A stretch of 64,000 nt of DNA from Streptomyces luteolus (GCF_029968015.1 NZ_JASCIS010000012.1:124001-188000), one strand, 5' to 3'. Positions 7,884 to 16,561 are shown, numbered from the stretch's first letter. The notes: generated by a model not told the origin, from the letters alone. Numbers and translations are program-made.

Positions 7884-9149
7884 GTGACAGTGCAAGTGAC
7901 GGAAAAGGGGGCGCACGACGGCGGCTGCGCCTGCGGTGACTGCCCGCACGGGGCCCGCACCGGACATCGACGCGCCGTCGCCGAATTCCTCGCCCAGCGC
8001 GACAAGTTGGCCTCCGGCGACGGCCTGCCCGCCGCCCTCGCCCACTCCGCCGCGGCCTCCCGCCAGTGGGCCTCCGACGCCCTCACCCAGTCGGCCGCCG
8101 TCGTCGCCGAGCGCGGCCGCGCCGAGGGCAGGGCCTGGCTGCACCAGATGTGGCGCCGCACCCTGCTCGCCTTCGCCGCCGCCGGAACCCTGTTCCTGCT
8201 GGCCCAGGCCCTCACCGCGATCGGCTCCGGCTGGACCGCCGCCCGCACCGCCGGCGCCCTCGCCGCCGCGCTCACCGGAGGCGCCCTCCTCGCCGTCGGC
8301 CACGCGCAGCGGGCGCACGGCGGAGTGCTCGCGCCCCTCGTCGGCGAGGACAACCGGCTCTCCACCTCCCGCGCCGTCGCCGCCGCCTGGGTCCTCCTGA
8401 CCGTCTTCGCCGTGCTCGTCCTCACCGCCCGCCTCGCCCTCTCCGCTCCCGGCCGGGAGCGCTCCGCCCTGCTCGACGGCCTCCAACTCGACGCGTGCGT
8501 CGGCCTGTTGACCGTCCTCGCCGTCGTCTGCGGCGCCGCCGTACTGGTCCGGCGCGTCGTCGTCGTACGCGTCCAGGCGCAGCGCCTTCAGAAACTGCCC
8601 GCCGACCGTCCCCGCGTCTCCGACCTGATCACCGACGACGCGGGCCGCGGCAGCTCCACCGACATCCAGTACGTCCTCGTCTCCGCCCTCGCCCTCGCCT
8701 TCGCCGCTGTCCGTCTCGCCGGCGACCCCTCCCGACTGCCCGATCTGCCGTGGGGAATCGCCGCGCTCATGCTGATCTCGACCGCCATCTATCTCGCGGG
8801 CAAGCTCGCCGAGGGCGGCCGGCCGGTGATCCTCTCCGTGGTCCGCGCCCGCGAGCCCGGCGACCTGGACGCCCCGGTCCGCACCGGCGACGACATCGAG
8901 ATCCGCGGCACCGGATTCGTACCGCCCGGTGCCGGCGCCCCCGACCGACTCTCCCGGGTCGTCGTCCGCGTCGGAGCGGTGCACGTTCATGTCCCGCTGG
9001 TTCCGGTTCCGGGCGGCTTCACCAATCCCACCGACTCGGTACTCACCGTTCCGGTCCCGGTCGACATCCCGCCCGGCCGTGTGGAAGTGCAGGTCATCAC
9101 AGCGGCGGGCGTGGAGAGCAACCGCTGCGCCGTCGAGGTGACCGACTGA
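7884..9149 (+). CDS. polytopic membrane protein with C-terminal IPT/TIG-like domain
   Basis: This 421-residue protein has no function I recognise. A short cysteine-containing N-terminus (CACGDCPHG) precedes about 70 soluble residues. Six or so hydrophobic segments follow (for example TLLAFAAAGTLFLLAQALTAI and TSRAVAAAWVLLTVFAVLVL). After the last one (about residue 305) a domain of about 110 residues reads PVILSVVRAREPGD, DDIEIRGTGFVPPGA and AGVESNRCAVEV, an Ig-like IPT/TIG pattern likely exposed to one side of the membrane. The GTG at 7884 follows a GGGGAGCG. Possible metal-binding cysteines lie in the N-terminus. The gene stands alone. Confidence 0.7.
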   Translation: MTVQVTEKGAHDGGCACGDCPHGARTGHRRAVAEFLAQRDKLASGDGLPAALAHSAAASRQWASDALTQSAAVVAERGRAEGRAWLHQMWRRTLLAFAAAGTLFLLAQALTAIGSGWTAARTAGALAAALTGGALLAVGHAQRAHGGVLAPLVGEDNRLSTSRAVAAAWVLLTVFAVLVLTARLALSAPGRERSALLDGLQLDACVGLLTVLAVVCGAAVLVRRVVVVRVQAQRLQKLPADRPRVSDLITDDAGRGSSTDIQYVLVSALALAFAAVRLAGDPSRLPDLPWGIAALMLISTAIYLAGKLAEGGRPVILSVVRAREPGDLDAPVRTGDDIEIRGTGFVPPGAGAPDRLSRVVVRVGAVHVHVPLVPVPGGFTNPTDSVLTVPVPVDIPPGRVEVQVITAAGVESNRCAVEVTD

Positions 9150-9253
9150 CGCCACCTTCCCGGAACGCTCCGTTCGGCTCCAGGTACTGGTGAACCCGCC
9201 CCTTCTGTCGTACGTATGGTCTGTTGGCCGATCAACGAGAGGCGGCGGACACC

Positions 9254-9769
9254 ATGGCGCACGGCATTCCCACCGACCCCTACATCGCCCGAGCCGACGG
9301 CGGCAGCCTGAAGGCCACCCTCACCCGGCACGCTCTCCTTCCCCTGCGGATCTTCCTCGGCGTCACCTTCATCTACGCCGGACTCGACAAGCTCACCGAC
9401 TCCACCTTCATGTCCGCGTCCGGCGCCGGATCCATCGCCGAGACCATGGAGGGCGTCCGCGACTCCTCGGCCGTCCCCGCCCTGGTGGACCTCTCCCTCA
9501 AGAGCCCTCTCGGCTTCGGCTACGCCATCGCCATCGGCGAACTCGCCGTCGGCCTCGGCACGTTGGCAGGCCTCCTGTCCCGCCTCGCCGCGCTCGGCGG
9601 CGCGATGATCTCGCTGAGCCTGTGGCTGACGGTGAGCTGGGCCGTCGAGCCCTACTACTACGGCAACGATCTCGCCTATCTGATGGCCTGGCTCCCGCTG
9701 CTGCTCGCGGGCGCCCCCACGTTCTCTCTGGACGCTCTGCTGCGGGAGCGGCGGCGCCGGATCCCGTAG
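9254..9769 (+). CDS. DoxX-family membrane protein
   Basis: The 171-residue product has the four-helix DoxX/TQO-small-subunit fold: PLRIFLGVTFIYAGLDKLTD at the first helix, a GFGYAIAIGELAVGLGTLAG helix, and two further hydrophobic helices ending in a basic RERRRRR tail. Family members are membrane components linked to thiosulfate or thiol oxidation, but many, as here, are orphan. The ATG at 9254 with GAGAGGCGG upstream is preferred over the longer TTG-started frame at 9224. Its last 94 bp overlap, on the opposite strand, the end of a small membrane protein gene. Confidence 0.8.
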   Translation: MAHGIPTDPYIARADGGSLKATLTRHALLPLRIFLGVTFIYAGLDKLTDSTFMSASGAGSIAETMEGVRDSSAVPALVDLSLKSPLGFGYAIAIGELAVGLGTLAGLLSRLAALGGAMISLSLWLTVSWAVEPYYYGNDLAYLMAWLPLLLAGAPTFSLDALLRERRRRIP

Positions 9770-9939
9770 GTCACCGCGGCCACGACCGCCGCGAGGAACA
9801 GCCCGCCGCACACCAGCGGGATCAGCAGGAACCACGGGACCTGCCACTCCCCGGTCGCGTCTCCCGCGTAGGCCACGCCCGCGGTGAGCAGGACGGCGCC
9901 CGCGACGAGCTTGCCCGGCTGGAACTCGTGCCGCAGCAT
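9676..9939 (-). CDS. small two-helix membrane protein
   Basis: This 87-residue protein has two transmembrane helices (LVAGAVLLTAGVAYAG and WFLLIPLVCGGLFLAAVVAA) and a basic tail. The ATG at 9939 has AAGGAG 7 nt upstream. An alternative GTG at 10056 also has a strong site (GGAGGTGA) and overlaps the end of the PspC gene, which would add 39 Pro/Thr-rich residues. Either way it appears translationally linked to, or co-transcribed with, the PspC gene just upstream. Function unknown. Its 3' end runs antisense to the DoxX gene. Confidence 0.65.
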   Translation of the reverse strand: MLRHEFQPGKLVAGAVLLTAGVAYAGDATGEWQVPWFLLIPLVCGGLFLAAVVAAVTYGIRRRRSRSRASRENVGAPASSSGSQAIR

Positions 9940-10042
9940 GCGGGACTCCTTCGGGTGGGGGGTGCCTGCCGAGGGGGTGGTGGGTGTCTGGGAGGCGCCT
10001 GCCGCGGGGGTGGTGGCAGGGCGGTGGTCGCCCGTCTCGTGC

Positions 10043-11392
10043 TCAGGAGGTCTCACGTCTCACCTCCGCCTGTCCGACGCCCACTTCCAGTCTCAGATCC
10101 ACCGTGCCCGCCTCGGGGGTGCCTTCGGGCGGTCTCAGCGTGGTGCGGCGGTCCTGGCCAGGGGCGATGTCCACGTCGTCGGATGCCTCGCCGGGCAAGC
10201 GGATGTCTCCGACGCCCACTTCGGCCCGAAGCCGTACGGTCACGTCCTTCGGCACGACCACCTCCACGCGCCCCGCCCCGACCTCGGCGGCCGTCTTCAC
10301 GGTCTGGCCCTTGCGCAGGTCGAGCCCCGTGAGGTCGAGCGTGCCGACGCCCGAACCCACCTCGTACACCGGCCGCACCTGCGCCGTGCCGGTGGGGCGC
10401 CAGTCCGTGCGCGTCCACGTCGTACCGATGTTCTCCGGCAGGGCCGTCGCCACCGCGAGCAGGCCTGCCGTGAGCACCGCGAGGACGATCGAGCCCCCGC
10501 CCGTACGCCCCAGGAACGCGCTCACCGCGATGCCCAGGCCGAACACGGCGAGCGCGCAGGCCAGGCCCGCCTGCAGGCTGAGGCCGAGCGAGCCGGCGCC
10601 CCCGTGATCGCTCCAGGTGAGCCCGGTGCCGAGCGCTCCGGCGAGCAGGGCGAGCAGGAAGACCCAGCCGCCGATCCAGCGCGGCCCGCGCGGCTTCGGC
10701 TCGGGCACGGGCTTGGGGACCGTCGGGCGGTACGTGCGGTGGTACGGGCCTGGCGGCATGGCGAGCTGGGGGCCCTTGGTGCCGTCGATGAAGTCCACCG
10801 GGTACTCGATCGCGTGGTCGGCCGGGCCCCATGCGTACCCCGTCCCTCCTTCGTGCGTGCCGTCCTTCACTATCGGGTCCCGCCACCACGACCAGACTCC
10901 CGCGACCGGCGGGGCCTGGGCCTCCGGCGGGGCGTCGGCGACCGCCTGTGCCGTGACCGGGGCGGTGTGTGTGTCGCGGCGGGCCTGCGACCAGTACCCC
11001 GCGCCCGCGAGCAGCAGGGTGAGCACCGCCGCGAACGTGAGCACCCCGCCGTTGTTCAGCATGGACAGGAAGACGCCGCAGCCGATGAGCGCGCAGAGCA
11101 GGGCGGACAGGCCGGCACCGGAGACCCGGCCGGTGAGCAGCTTGCGGCCCTCGCTCTCCTCGTCCCCGTCGAGCGGGAGGAGCAGCCATGCGAAGCCGTA
11201 GAAGATCAGGCCGAGGCCGCCGGTGACGGCGAGCACGGCGAGGCCGATACGGAAGATCACCGGGTCCATGTCGCAGTGCCGGCCCAGGCCCGAGCAAACG
11301 CCGCCGAGCATGCGGTGCGACCGCTCGCGGCGCAGCCCCGGCGGGGCGCTCGGCTCGGCGGCGCTCGCCCCGGCCAGGTCCTGATCGTTCAT
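10043..11392 (-). CDS. PspC-domain membrane protein with LiaF-like C-terminal domain
   Basis: This 449-residue protein starts with a PspC domain (residues 20-75: RSHRMLGGVCSGLGRHCDMD, then a helix with the GLGLIFYGFAWLLLPL ending). Further transmembrane helices follow, at about residues 92-132 and 240-330. The C-terminal 110 residues form a beta-rich soluble domain (VGSGVGTLDLTGLDL, EVGAGRVEVVVPKDV, EVGVGDIRLPGEA) of the DUF4097/LiaF type. Such proteins sense envelope stress and can inhibit sensor kinases. It is transcribed divergently from a kinase that also starts with a PspC domain, so the two probably act in one envelope-stress circuit; this link is inference. It ends in a GTGA-type overlap with a possible downstream start. 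Confidence 0.85.
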   Translation of the reverse strand: MNDQDLAGASAAEPSAPPGLRRERSHRMLGGVCSGLGRHCDMDPVIFRIGLAVLAVTGGLGLIFYGFAWLLLPLDGDEESEGRKLLTGRVSGAGLSALLCALIGCGVFLSMLNNGGVLTFAAVLTLLLAGAGYWSQARRDTHTAPVTAQAVADAPPEAQAPPVAGVWSWWRDPIVKDGTHEGGTGYAWGPADHAIEYPVDFIDGTKGPQLAMPPGPYHRTYRPTVPKPVPEPKPRGPRWIGGWVFLLALLAGALGTGLTWSDHGGAGSLGLSLQAGLACALAVFGLGIAVSAFLGRTGGGSIVLAVLTAGLLAVATALPENIGTTWTRTDWRPTGTAQVRPVYEVGSGVGTLDLTGLDLRKGQTVKTAAEVGAGRVEVVVPKDVTVRLRAEVGVGDIRLPGEASDDVDIAPGQDRRTTLRPPEGTPEAGTVDLRLEVGVGQAEVRRETS

Positions 11393-11704
11393 GTGTCCAT
11401 GGTGACGGGACGAGGCCGGCTTCGGCAGACGGGACGACCCTGGTCCGACCCTGATATCCGACCCCGAGATCGATGCGGGGCGCCAGGGGCGCGGACCCGG
11501 AGCGGCCCGGCGCGGACCGGGGGCGCGCGACCCGACGGCGCGCGACCCGACGGTGCGCGATCCGGCGGGGCGGCGGGAGGCCGGGCTGAGGTGGGGCGGG
11601 GCTCAGGGGGGGGCGGGGCTCAGGGGGGGGCGGGCCGGAGATCAGGGACGTCTCGGGGGCGGACCCTGATGTCTTCCGTCGCGCACCGTGTGACCATCGA
11701 TGGC
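11393..11704. repeat. divergent intergenic region with short direct repeats
   Basis: Between the two PspC genes lie repeats of GCGCGACCCGACG (three copies near 11521-11565, the last diverged) and two or three copies of GGGGCGGGGCTCAGGG (about 11590-11635). They may be operator sites or simple slippage. I see no further gene. Confidence 0.5.
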
Positions 11705-13039
11705 ATGCCGACCGCCGCTCCCGCCACCGAGGATCCCCAGCCGCTGCGCAAGCTCTACCGCAGCGGCGAGGGCCGATGGCTCGGGGGAGTCGCGCGCGGG
11801 CTCGCGGGCCATCTCGGGCTGCCCGTGATCTGGGTGCGCCTCGTCTTCGTCGGCCTGTTCCTCGCAGACGGCCTGGGCGCGCTCCTGTACGCCGCGTTCT
11901 GGTTCTTCGTCCCGCTCGGCGTCGGTGGCGTTGGAGGTGTCGGAGGTGTCGGAGGTGTCGGGGGCGTCGGCGGGGCGGGCGCGGCCGGATCGGCCGAGCG
12001 GCAGCACGCCGTGACGACGGAGGTCGGTCCCGACGGCCGCCGCAAGCTCGTCGTACGCAAGGTCGACAAGGGCCAGTTGATCGCGCTGCTCGCCATGGTC
12101 GTCGTCGCCATGGTCTTCGTCAGCTCTGTCGACGTGAGCGGCCCCGGCAAGGTCTATCTCTGGCCGTTGCTCCTCATGGCCGCCGGTGTGGCCCTGGTCT
12201 GGCGGCAGGCGGACAACGCCCGCAGGGCCCGCTGGATGGAGGTCGGCCGCCGCAGACGCACGCTGAACCTGGCCCGCACCGCCGCCGGTGTCGTCCTCGT
12301 CGGCACCGGCGTCACCGGCATCTTCGTCCTCCAGGGCTCCCTCCAGAACCTCGGCGCCGTGCTGCAGGCGGCCCTCGCCGTCCTGGTGGGTATCGCCCTG
12401 CTCGCGGGCCCCTACCTCGTCCGTATGACACAGGACCTCTCCGAGGAACGCCTGATGCGCATCCGGGCCCAGGAGCGCGCCGAAGTCGCCGCCCACGTGC
12501 ATGACTCGGTGCTGCACACCCTGACCCTGATCCAGCGCAACGCGGAGAGCCCCGGCGAGGTCCGCAGGCTGGCCCGCGCCCAGGAGCGCGACCTGCGCAC
12601 CTGGCTGTACAAACCCAGCGGCAAGGACGACGAGGAAGAGCCGGAGAACCTCGCCGACGCGGTGCGCCGGGCGGCCGCCGAGGTGGAGGACAAGTACGGC
12701 GTCCCCATCGAGGTGGTCGTCGTCGGTGACTGCGAGCTGGACGAGAGGCTCTCCGCCCAACTCCAGGCCGCCCGGGAAGCGATGGTCAACGCCGCCAAGT
12801 ACGGTGGCGAGGGCGGCGCCGTCCAGGTCTTCGCGGAGGTCGAGGGAGAGACGGTCTTCGTCTCGGTGCGTGACCGCGGCCCGGGATTCGACCTGGACGC
12901 GGTGCCCGCGGACCGCATGGGCGTACGGGAGTCGATCATCGGCCGCATGCAGCGCAACGGTGGTACGGCCCGGCTGCGTACGGTGCCCGGCGGGGGCACG
13001 GAAGTCGAGTTGGAGATGGAGAGGGCGACCACGGCATGA
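11705..13039 (+). CDS. PspC-domain sensor histidine kinase
   Basis: This 444-residue sensor has an N-terminal PspC domain (LYRSGEGRWLGGVARGLAGH and a helix ending in FWFFVPLG), a Gly-Val-Gly repeat linker, and three or four further transmembrane helices. An atypical HisKA_3 dimerisation region follows: ERAEVAAHVHDSVLHTL, where His266 is the likely phosphorylation site. The HATPase domain shows EAMVNAAKYGG, VRDRGPGFDLD and a PGGGTEVELEM end. It pairs with the response regulator that overlaps its stop by 4 bp. The start is uncertain: ATG 11705, GTG 11690 or ATG 11669, none with a good ribosome site. Signal type, probably envelope stress, is inferred from the PspC domain. Confidence 0.88.
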   Translation: MPTAAPATEDPQPLRKLYRSGEGRWLGGVARGLAGHLGLPVIWVRLVFVGLFLADGLGALLYAAFWFFVPLGVGGVGGVGGVGGVGGVGGAGAAGSAERQHAVTTEVGPDGRRKLVVRKVDKGQLIALLAMVVVAMVFVSSVDVSGPGKVYLWPLLLMAAGVALVWRQADNARRARWMEVGRRRRTLNLARTAAGVVLVGTGVTGIFVLQGSLQNLGAVLQAALAVLVGIALLAGPYLVRMTQDLSEERLMRIRAQERAEVAAHVHDSVLHTLTLIQRNAESPGEVRRLARAQERDLRTWLYKPSGKDDEEEPENLADAVRRAAAEVEDKYGVPIEVVVVGDCELDERLSAQLQAAREAMVNAAKYGGEGGAVQVFAEVEGETVFVSVRDRGPGFDLDAVPADRMGVRESIIGRMQRNGGTARLRTVPGGGTEVELEMERATTA

Positions 13040-13749
13040 GTGACGCGACCGAACAGACCCAGGGTGAGCCCGAGCGTGAGCCCGGCGCGCGCCGGGTGAA
13101 GGTCGTCCTCGTCGACGACCACCGGATGTTCCGCGCGGGAGTCCAGGCGGAGATCGGCCGTACGGAGACCACGGGCGTCGAAGTCGTCGGCGAGGCGGCC
13201 GACGTGGAGCAGGCCGTCACCGTGATCACGGCCACCCGCCCCGAGGTCGTGCTGCTCGACGTCCATCTGCCGGGTGGCGGCGGCGTCGAGGTGCTGCGGC
13301 GCTGCGCCCCGCTCATGGCGGACCCCGAGAACCCGGTGCGTTTCCTCGCCCTGTCGGTCTCCGACGCCGCCGAGGACGTCATCGGCGTGATCCGCGGCGG
13401 CGCGCGCGGATACGTCACGAAGACGATCACCGGCACCGACCTGGTCGACTCCATCTTCCGTGTGCAGGAAGGCGATGCGGTGTTCTCGCCGCGCCTGGCC
13501 GGCTTCGTCCTGGACGCCTTCGCGTCCACGGACTCCCCGCCGGTCGACGAGGACCTGGACCGGCTCACCCAGCGCGAGCGCGAGGTGCTGCGCCTGATCG
13601 CCCGTGGGTACGCGTACAAGGAGATCGCCAAGCAGCTGTTCATCTCCGTGAAGACGGTCGAGTCCCATGTCTCGGCCGTGCTGCGGAAGTTGCAGCTGTC
13701 CAACCGGCACGAGCTGACGCGGTGGGCCACGGCGAGGCGGCTGGTCTGA
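13036..13749 (+). CDS. NarL/LuxR-family response regulator
   Basis: The 237-residue regulator has a receiver domain with the acidic pair in VLVDDHRMFR, phosphoacceptor Asp75 in VVLLDVHLPG, the Ser/Thr position in ALSVSD and the Lys in YVTKT. The C-terminal LuxR helix-turn-helix reads LTQREREVLRLIARGYAYKE, then VKTVESHVSAVLRKL. The ATG overlaps the kinase stop (ATGA), so the two are co-translated as a two-component system. Likely targets include the divergent PspC operon, by analogy with Lia/Psp-type systems; this is inference. Confidence 0.93.
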   Translation: MSDATEQTQGEPEREPGARRVKVVLVDDHRMFRAGVQAEIGRTETTGVEVVGEAADVEQAVTVITATRPEVVLLDVHLPGGGGVEVLRRCAPLMADPENPVRFLALSVSDAAEDVIGVIRGGARGYVTKTITGTDLVDSIFRVQEGDAVFSPRLAGFVLDAFASTDSPPVDEDLDRLTQREREVLRLIARGYAYKEIAKQLFISVKTVESHVSAVLRKLQLSNRHELTRWATARRLV

Positions 13750-13768
13750 GGGCTGTGGCCCGAGGCGA

Positions 13769-14410
13769 TCAGTCGCCTCGGGGTGAGGACTTCCGAGACC
13801 GTCCCAGCCGCGACATAACCCACTGCCGGTGCCCGAACGCCTTGCGGACGCCCAGGAGTCCGGTCACCCAGATGATCAACCCGCCGCCCATGCCCAGGAG
13901 CACCTGGAACACCGCCTCCGAACCGGACGCGGTGGCGGCTGAGGCGTACGAACTCAGGATTCCGAGCCCGCACAGCAGGAACGACAGCAGCATCCAGGTC
14001 AGGCTGAGCCCGGGGGAGCGCAGCCGGTTGTCGGCCGCCGGGTCGGAGTCCAACGCCAGCCACGCGTCGGTGAGTTGACGTATGCGCCGCTGTCTTCGGA
14101 ACCACAGGACCATGACGACCATGGCCGGAGCCATGATGGCGAGGCCCACCACCGCGACGAGCAGGGCGAACAGCAGGTCGAGCGGGAAGCCCCCGGAACT
14201 GGATGCCATCTGCACGGCTCCCGCGACCCCCGACCAGCCGCACAGCGCCGACAACGCCATGAGCCACAGCACGCCGAGCTGAGCCAGGCCGAGGCCGCGG
14301 CGGTGCAGGACCGTCAACGCACCGGCTCTGTCGGAGAGCAGGGAGCCACGGTCGGGCCACGTGCGCAGATGCGGTGGCGGAGGAGGCGGAGGAAGGGGAA
14401 CGCGGGACAT
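13769..14410 (-). CDS. four-helix membrane protein of unknown function
   Basis: This 213-residue protein has a proline-rich N-terminus (PLPPPPPPPH) and four hydrophobic helices in two pairs: GLGLAQLGVLWLMALSALCG and LLFALLVAVVGLAIMAPAMV, then LTWMLLSFLLCGLGILSSYA and VLLGMGGGLIIWVTGLLGV. A cytoplasmic loop holds FRRQRRIRQLTDAWL. The ending is basic (SRLGRSRKSSPRGD). No family is recognised. It is convergent with the response regulator, 19 bp away, and divergent from the acetyltransferase. Confidence 0.7.
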   Translation of the reverse strand: MSRVPLPPPPPPPHLRTWPDRGSLLSDRAGALTVLHRRGLGLAQLGVLWLMALSALCGWSGVAGAVQMASSSGGFPLDLLFALLVAVVGLAIMAPAMVVMVLWFRRQRRIRQLTDAWLALDSDPAADNRLRSPGLSLTWMLLSFLLCGLGILSSYASAATASGSEAVFQVLLGMGGGLIIWVTGLLGVRKAFGHRQWVMSRLGRSRKSSPRGD

Positions 14411-14510
14411 GCGGGCGAACGTACCGCACTGGTGTTCCCGCCCGCTCGGCCTGTGGATAACTCCGCCCGCGGGCCTGTGGACAGCTTCGAAGAACGTTGG
14501 CGGGGCCCCC

Positions 14511-14525
14511 TAGCATGGCTGACCA
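14511..14525 (+). promoter_or_regulatory. possible leaderless promoter of the GNAT gene
   Basis: TAGCAT at 14511-14516 lies 8 nt before the ATG at 14525, and no ribosome site is present, as expected for a leaderless transcript. Confidence 0.4.
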
Positions 14526-15103
14526 TGAACACCTCCTCCGGCGCTCCCGCCAGGCCCCGCCCCCAGCTCGCCCTCGTCTGGCCGACCGAGGAGGAGGCTC
14601 AACTCCAGGTCGGAATCCACCGGTTGATAGGCGACGTGACCGCGGACGGCGGCGCCATCGGCTATCTCGCCCCGCCGCCCCGGGACGAGACGGACGCCTG
14701 GCTGGGCGCCGTGCTCGCCGATGTGCGGGCCGGCGACGCGGCGTTCGCGGTGGCCACGGTCGACGGCAGGGTCGCGGGCTGCGGCCTCTGGCAGCGGCGG
14801 GGCGCTGTGGCGACGTACCGACACAGCGGTGAGCTACGGCAGTTGATGACGCATCCGGCGGCACGCGGGCTCGGCCTCGGCCGGCGGCTGGTCTCCGGCC
14901 TGGCGGAACACGCGCGCGCGGCGGGTCTGGAGCTGCTGACGCTCGGCGTGCGCGGCAACAACCAGTCGGCCATCGAGCTGTACTCCCGCATCGGCTTCCG
15001 CGAGTGGGGCAGGCTCCCGGGCGGTATCGCGGTGGGCGAGGAGCGGTTCGACGACGTGAAGATGTGGCTGCCGCTGGGCGACCTCAGGCCCGCCGAGCGG
15101 TAA
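14525..15103 (+). CDS. GNAT-family N-acetyltransferase
   Basis: This 192-residue protein carries a GNAT acetyl-CoA-binding domain: AFAVATVDGRVAGCGLWQRR as the central strands, ELRQLMTHPAARGLGLGRRL with the QxxGxG/A-like pyrophosphate loop (ARGLGLGR), and GVRGNNQSAIELYSRIGFRE at the end. Acetylates an unknown amine or protein N-terminus. The ATG at 14525 follows a TAGCAT that would give a leaderless mRNA. The stop is followed by a 25-bp tandem repeat that copies the last codons of the gene. Confidence 0.85.
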   Translation: MNTSSGAPARPRPQLALVWPTEEEAQLQVGIHRLIGDVTADGGAIGYLAPPPRDETDAWLGAVLADVRAGDAAFAVATVDGRVAGCGLWQRRGAVATYRHSGELRQLMTHPAARGLGLGRRLVSGLAEHARAAGLELLTLGVRGNNQSAIELYSRIGFREWGRLPGGIAVGEERFDDVKMWLPLGDLRPAER

Positions 15104-15106
15104 CGG

Positions 15107-15156
15107 CGGATGCCCAGCCGAGCGGTAGCGGCGGATGCCCAGCCGAGCGGTAGCGG
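15107..15156 (+). repeat. 25-bp tandem duplication after the GNAT gene
   Basis: Two exact 25-bp units (15107-15131 and 15132-15156) follow the GNAT stop and partly repeat its last codons (CCGAGCGGTA). Likely a recent slippage duplication. Confidence 0.7.
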
Positions 15157-15175
15157 CGGGTGCGTGCGGATCGGC

Positions 15176-16231
15176 TCAGGACACCCGCGTAGCCCCCGAG
15201 AACGGCATCGAGTCCACCGGGGCGAGCCGCACCGGAGCGTTCGGGTTGGGAGCGTGGATCATCTGCCCGCCTCCCACATAGAGGCCGACGTGACTGATGC
15301 CCGAGTAGAAGAACACCAGGTCACCGGGGGCGAGTTCGGAGCGCGAGACGCGCTGCCCGGCGTTGATCTGCGTGTACGTCGTCCGCGGCAGGGAGACGCC
15401 CGCCGAGCGGTACGCGGCCTGGGTGAGGCCGGAGCAGTCGAAGGAGTTCGGCCCGGACGCACCCCACACGTAGGGGCTGCCGAGGGCGTCGTAGGCGTAT
15501 GAAACAGCTTGTGCCGCCCGGGAGTTGGGGGCCTTGAGGGGGCCGCGGGGCAGGTCGCGGGAGGCGCGGGTGTCGCTGCTGCCGTGCAGGTCGTCGGTGA
15601 GCTGTTCGCGTTCGGCGGCGGTGAGCCGGTCGAGGAGGCGCTGGGCGGAGGCCAGCTTTCCGTTGATGTCCTTCTTGTGCTTGCGCAACTTCGCGCGGTG
15701 CTGGCCGAGTTCGTCGCTCCTGCGGTCGGCCTCGGCGCGCAGCCCGTCGAGTTCGCGCAGCTCGCCCTGGACGCGCCGCACGGCGGCTGCCTGTCGGCTG
15801 TCCGCGCGGTCGGCGAGCATCACGCGGTCCAGGTAGTTGTCCGGGTCGGAGGCGAGCGCGAGCTGCATGGACGGGGCGATCGCACCCGTGCGGTACTGCG
15901 CGGCGGCGGCCGAACCGAGCCCGGCACGCGTGGAGTTGAGGCGATCGGTCCTGCGGGCGGCCTCGTCCTGCAGCTCGTCGACACGGTCCTCGGCGGCCTT
16001 GGCTCGCTCCTTGACGCCGTTGTACTTCTCGGTGGCGATCTCCGCGTCGTGGTAGAGCTTGTCGACCTTGGCCTTGACCTGGGCCGGGGTGAGCCGGGGC
16101 TCCGCGTTCCCGGTCCCTTCGAGTGCCGCACCGGACGCGGCCGAGGCGAGTGCCAGGGTGGCGGCGGTGCGAGCCGTATGGCCACTGATCGAGCGGTGCC
16201 TGGGTTTTCGGTGTTTGCGCTGCGCGGTCAC
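15176..16231 (-). CDS. secreted NlpC/P60 peptidoglycan hydrolase
   Basis: This 351-residue exported protein has a basic twin-Arg-poor signal region (HTARTAATLALASAASGAAL), a long coiled-coil of about 180 residues (VKAKVDKLYHDAEIATEKYN onward) and a C-terminal NlpC/P60 domain. That domain has the catalytic Cys266 in NSFDCSGLT, His314 in ISHVGLYVG and a HAPNPNAP motif. Such enzymes cut D-Glu-meso-DAP/LL-DAP bonds in stem peptides during growth and spore formation. The GTG start at 16231 has AAGGAAGAAG upstream. A 17-bp hairpin lies in its leader (16270-16312). It is a close relative of the paralogue at 17100-18284, with the same coiled-coil plus P60 design. Confidence 0.92.
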   Translation of the reverse strand: MTAQRKHRKPRHRSISGHTARTAATLALASAASGAALEGTGNAEPRLTPAQVKAKVDKLYHDAEIATEKYNGVKERAKAAEDRVDELQDEAARRTDRLNSTRAGLGSAAAAQYRTGAIAPSMQLALASDPDNYLDRVMLADRADSRQAAAVRRVQGELRELDGLRAEADRRSDELGQHRAKLRKHKKDINGKLASAQRLLDRLTAAEREQLTDDLHGSSDTRASRDLPRGPLKAPNSRAAQAVSYAYDALGSPYVWGASGPNSFDCSGLTQAAYRSAGVSLPRTTYTQINAGQRVSRSELAPGDLVFFYSGISHVGLYVGGGQMIHAPNPNAPVRLAPVDSMPFSGATRVS

Positions 16232-16269
16232 GGATCCACTTCTTCCTTACGCGTCCGGTCTTCCCGCGC

Positions 16270-16312
16270 GTCCGGCGGCGGCCCGCACAGGGGGAGCGGG
16301 CCACCGCCGGAC
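16270..16312 (-). promoter_or_regulatory. strong hairpin in the NlpC/P60 5' leader
   Basis: Seventeen-base arms (16270-16286 and 16296-16312) pair with one mismatch (a G:U on one strand), about 38 nt before the GTG start. It could be an attenuator or RNA stability element. I see no ydaO-type motif here, unlike the paralogue. Confidence 0.45.
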
Positions 16313-16561
16313 TTCTCGGCGGGGGTGACCGGCATGCCGCCCTACGGGGCGGGGGCGGCGGTGGTGCGCCGGTCACCTGGCCAAGGACGCTAAACCTCAG
16401 CGTCACGGGTTGATGACGGATTGTGCGCAACTGGCCGCAGAGAGTGGAGCGTGACCGCAACTGACCGGGCGCACGCGCGCGTGGTGCCGGTTTTCGGAAC
16501 CCCTGCGACCGTTGCGGCCGTCCGGCAGGACCTGCCTGCGGACTGCTGCTATGGCCCCGGT

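Noticed and set aside
9884..11704. Long plus-strand upstream extension of the PspC sensor kinase
   Set aside because: The frame is open across the oppositely oriented PspC gene by chance. The kinase domain starts after 11705 and the PspC gene is well supported on the minus strand.
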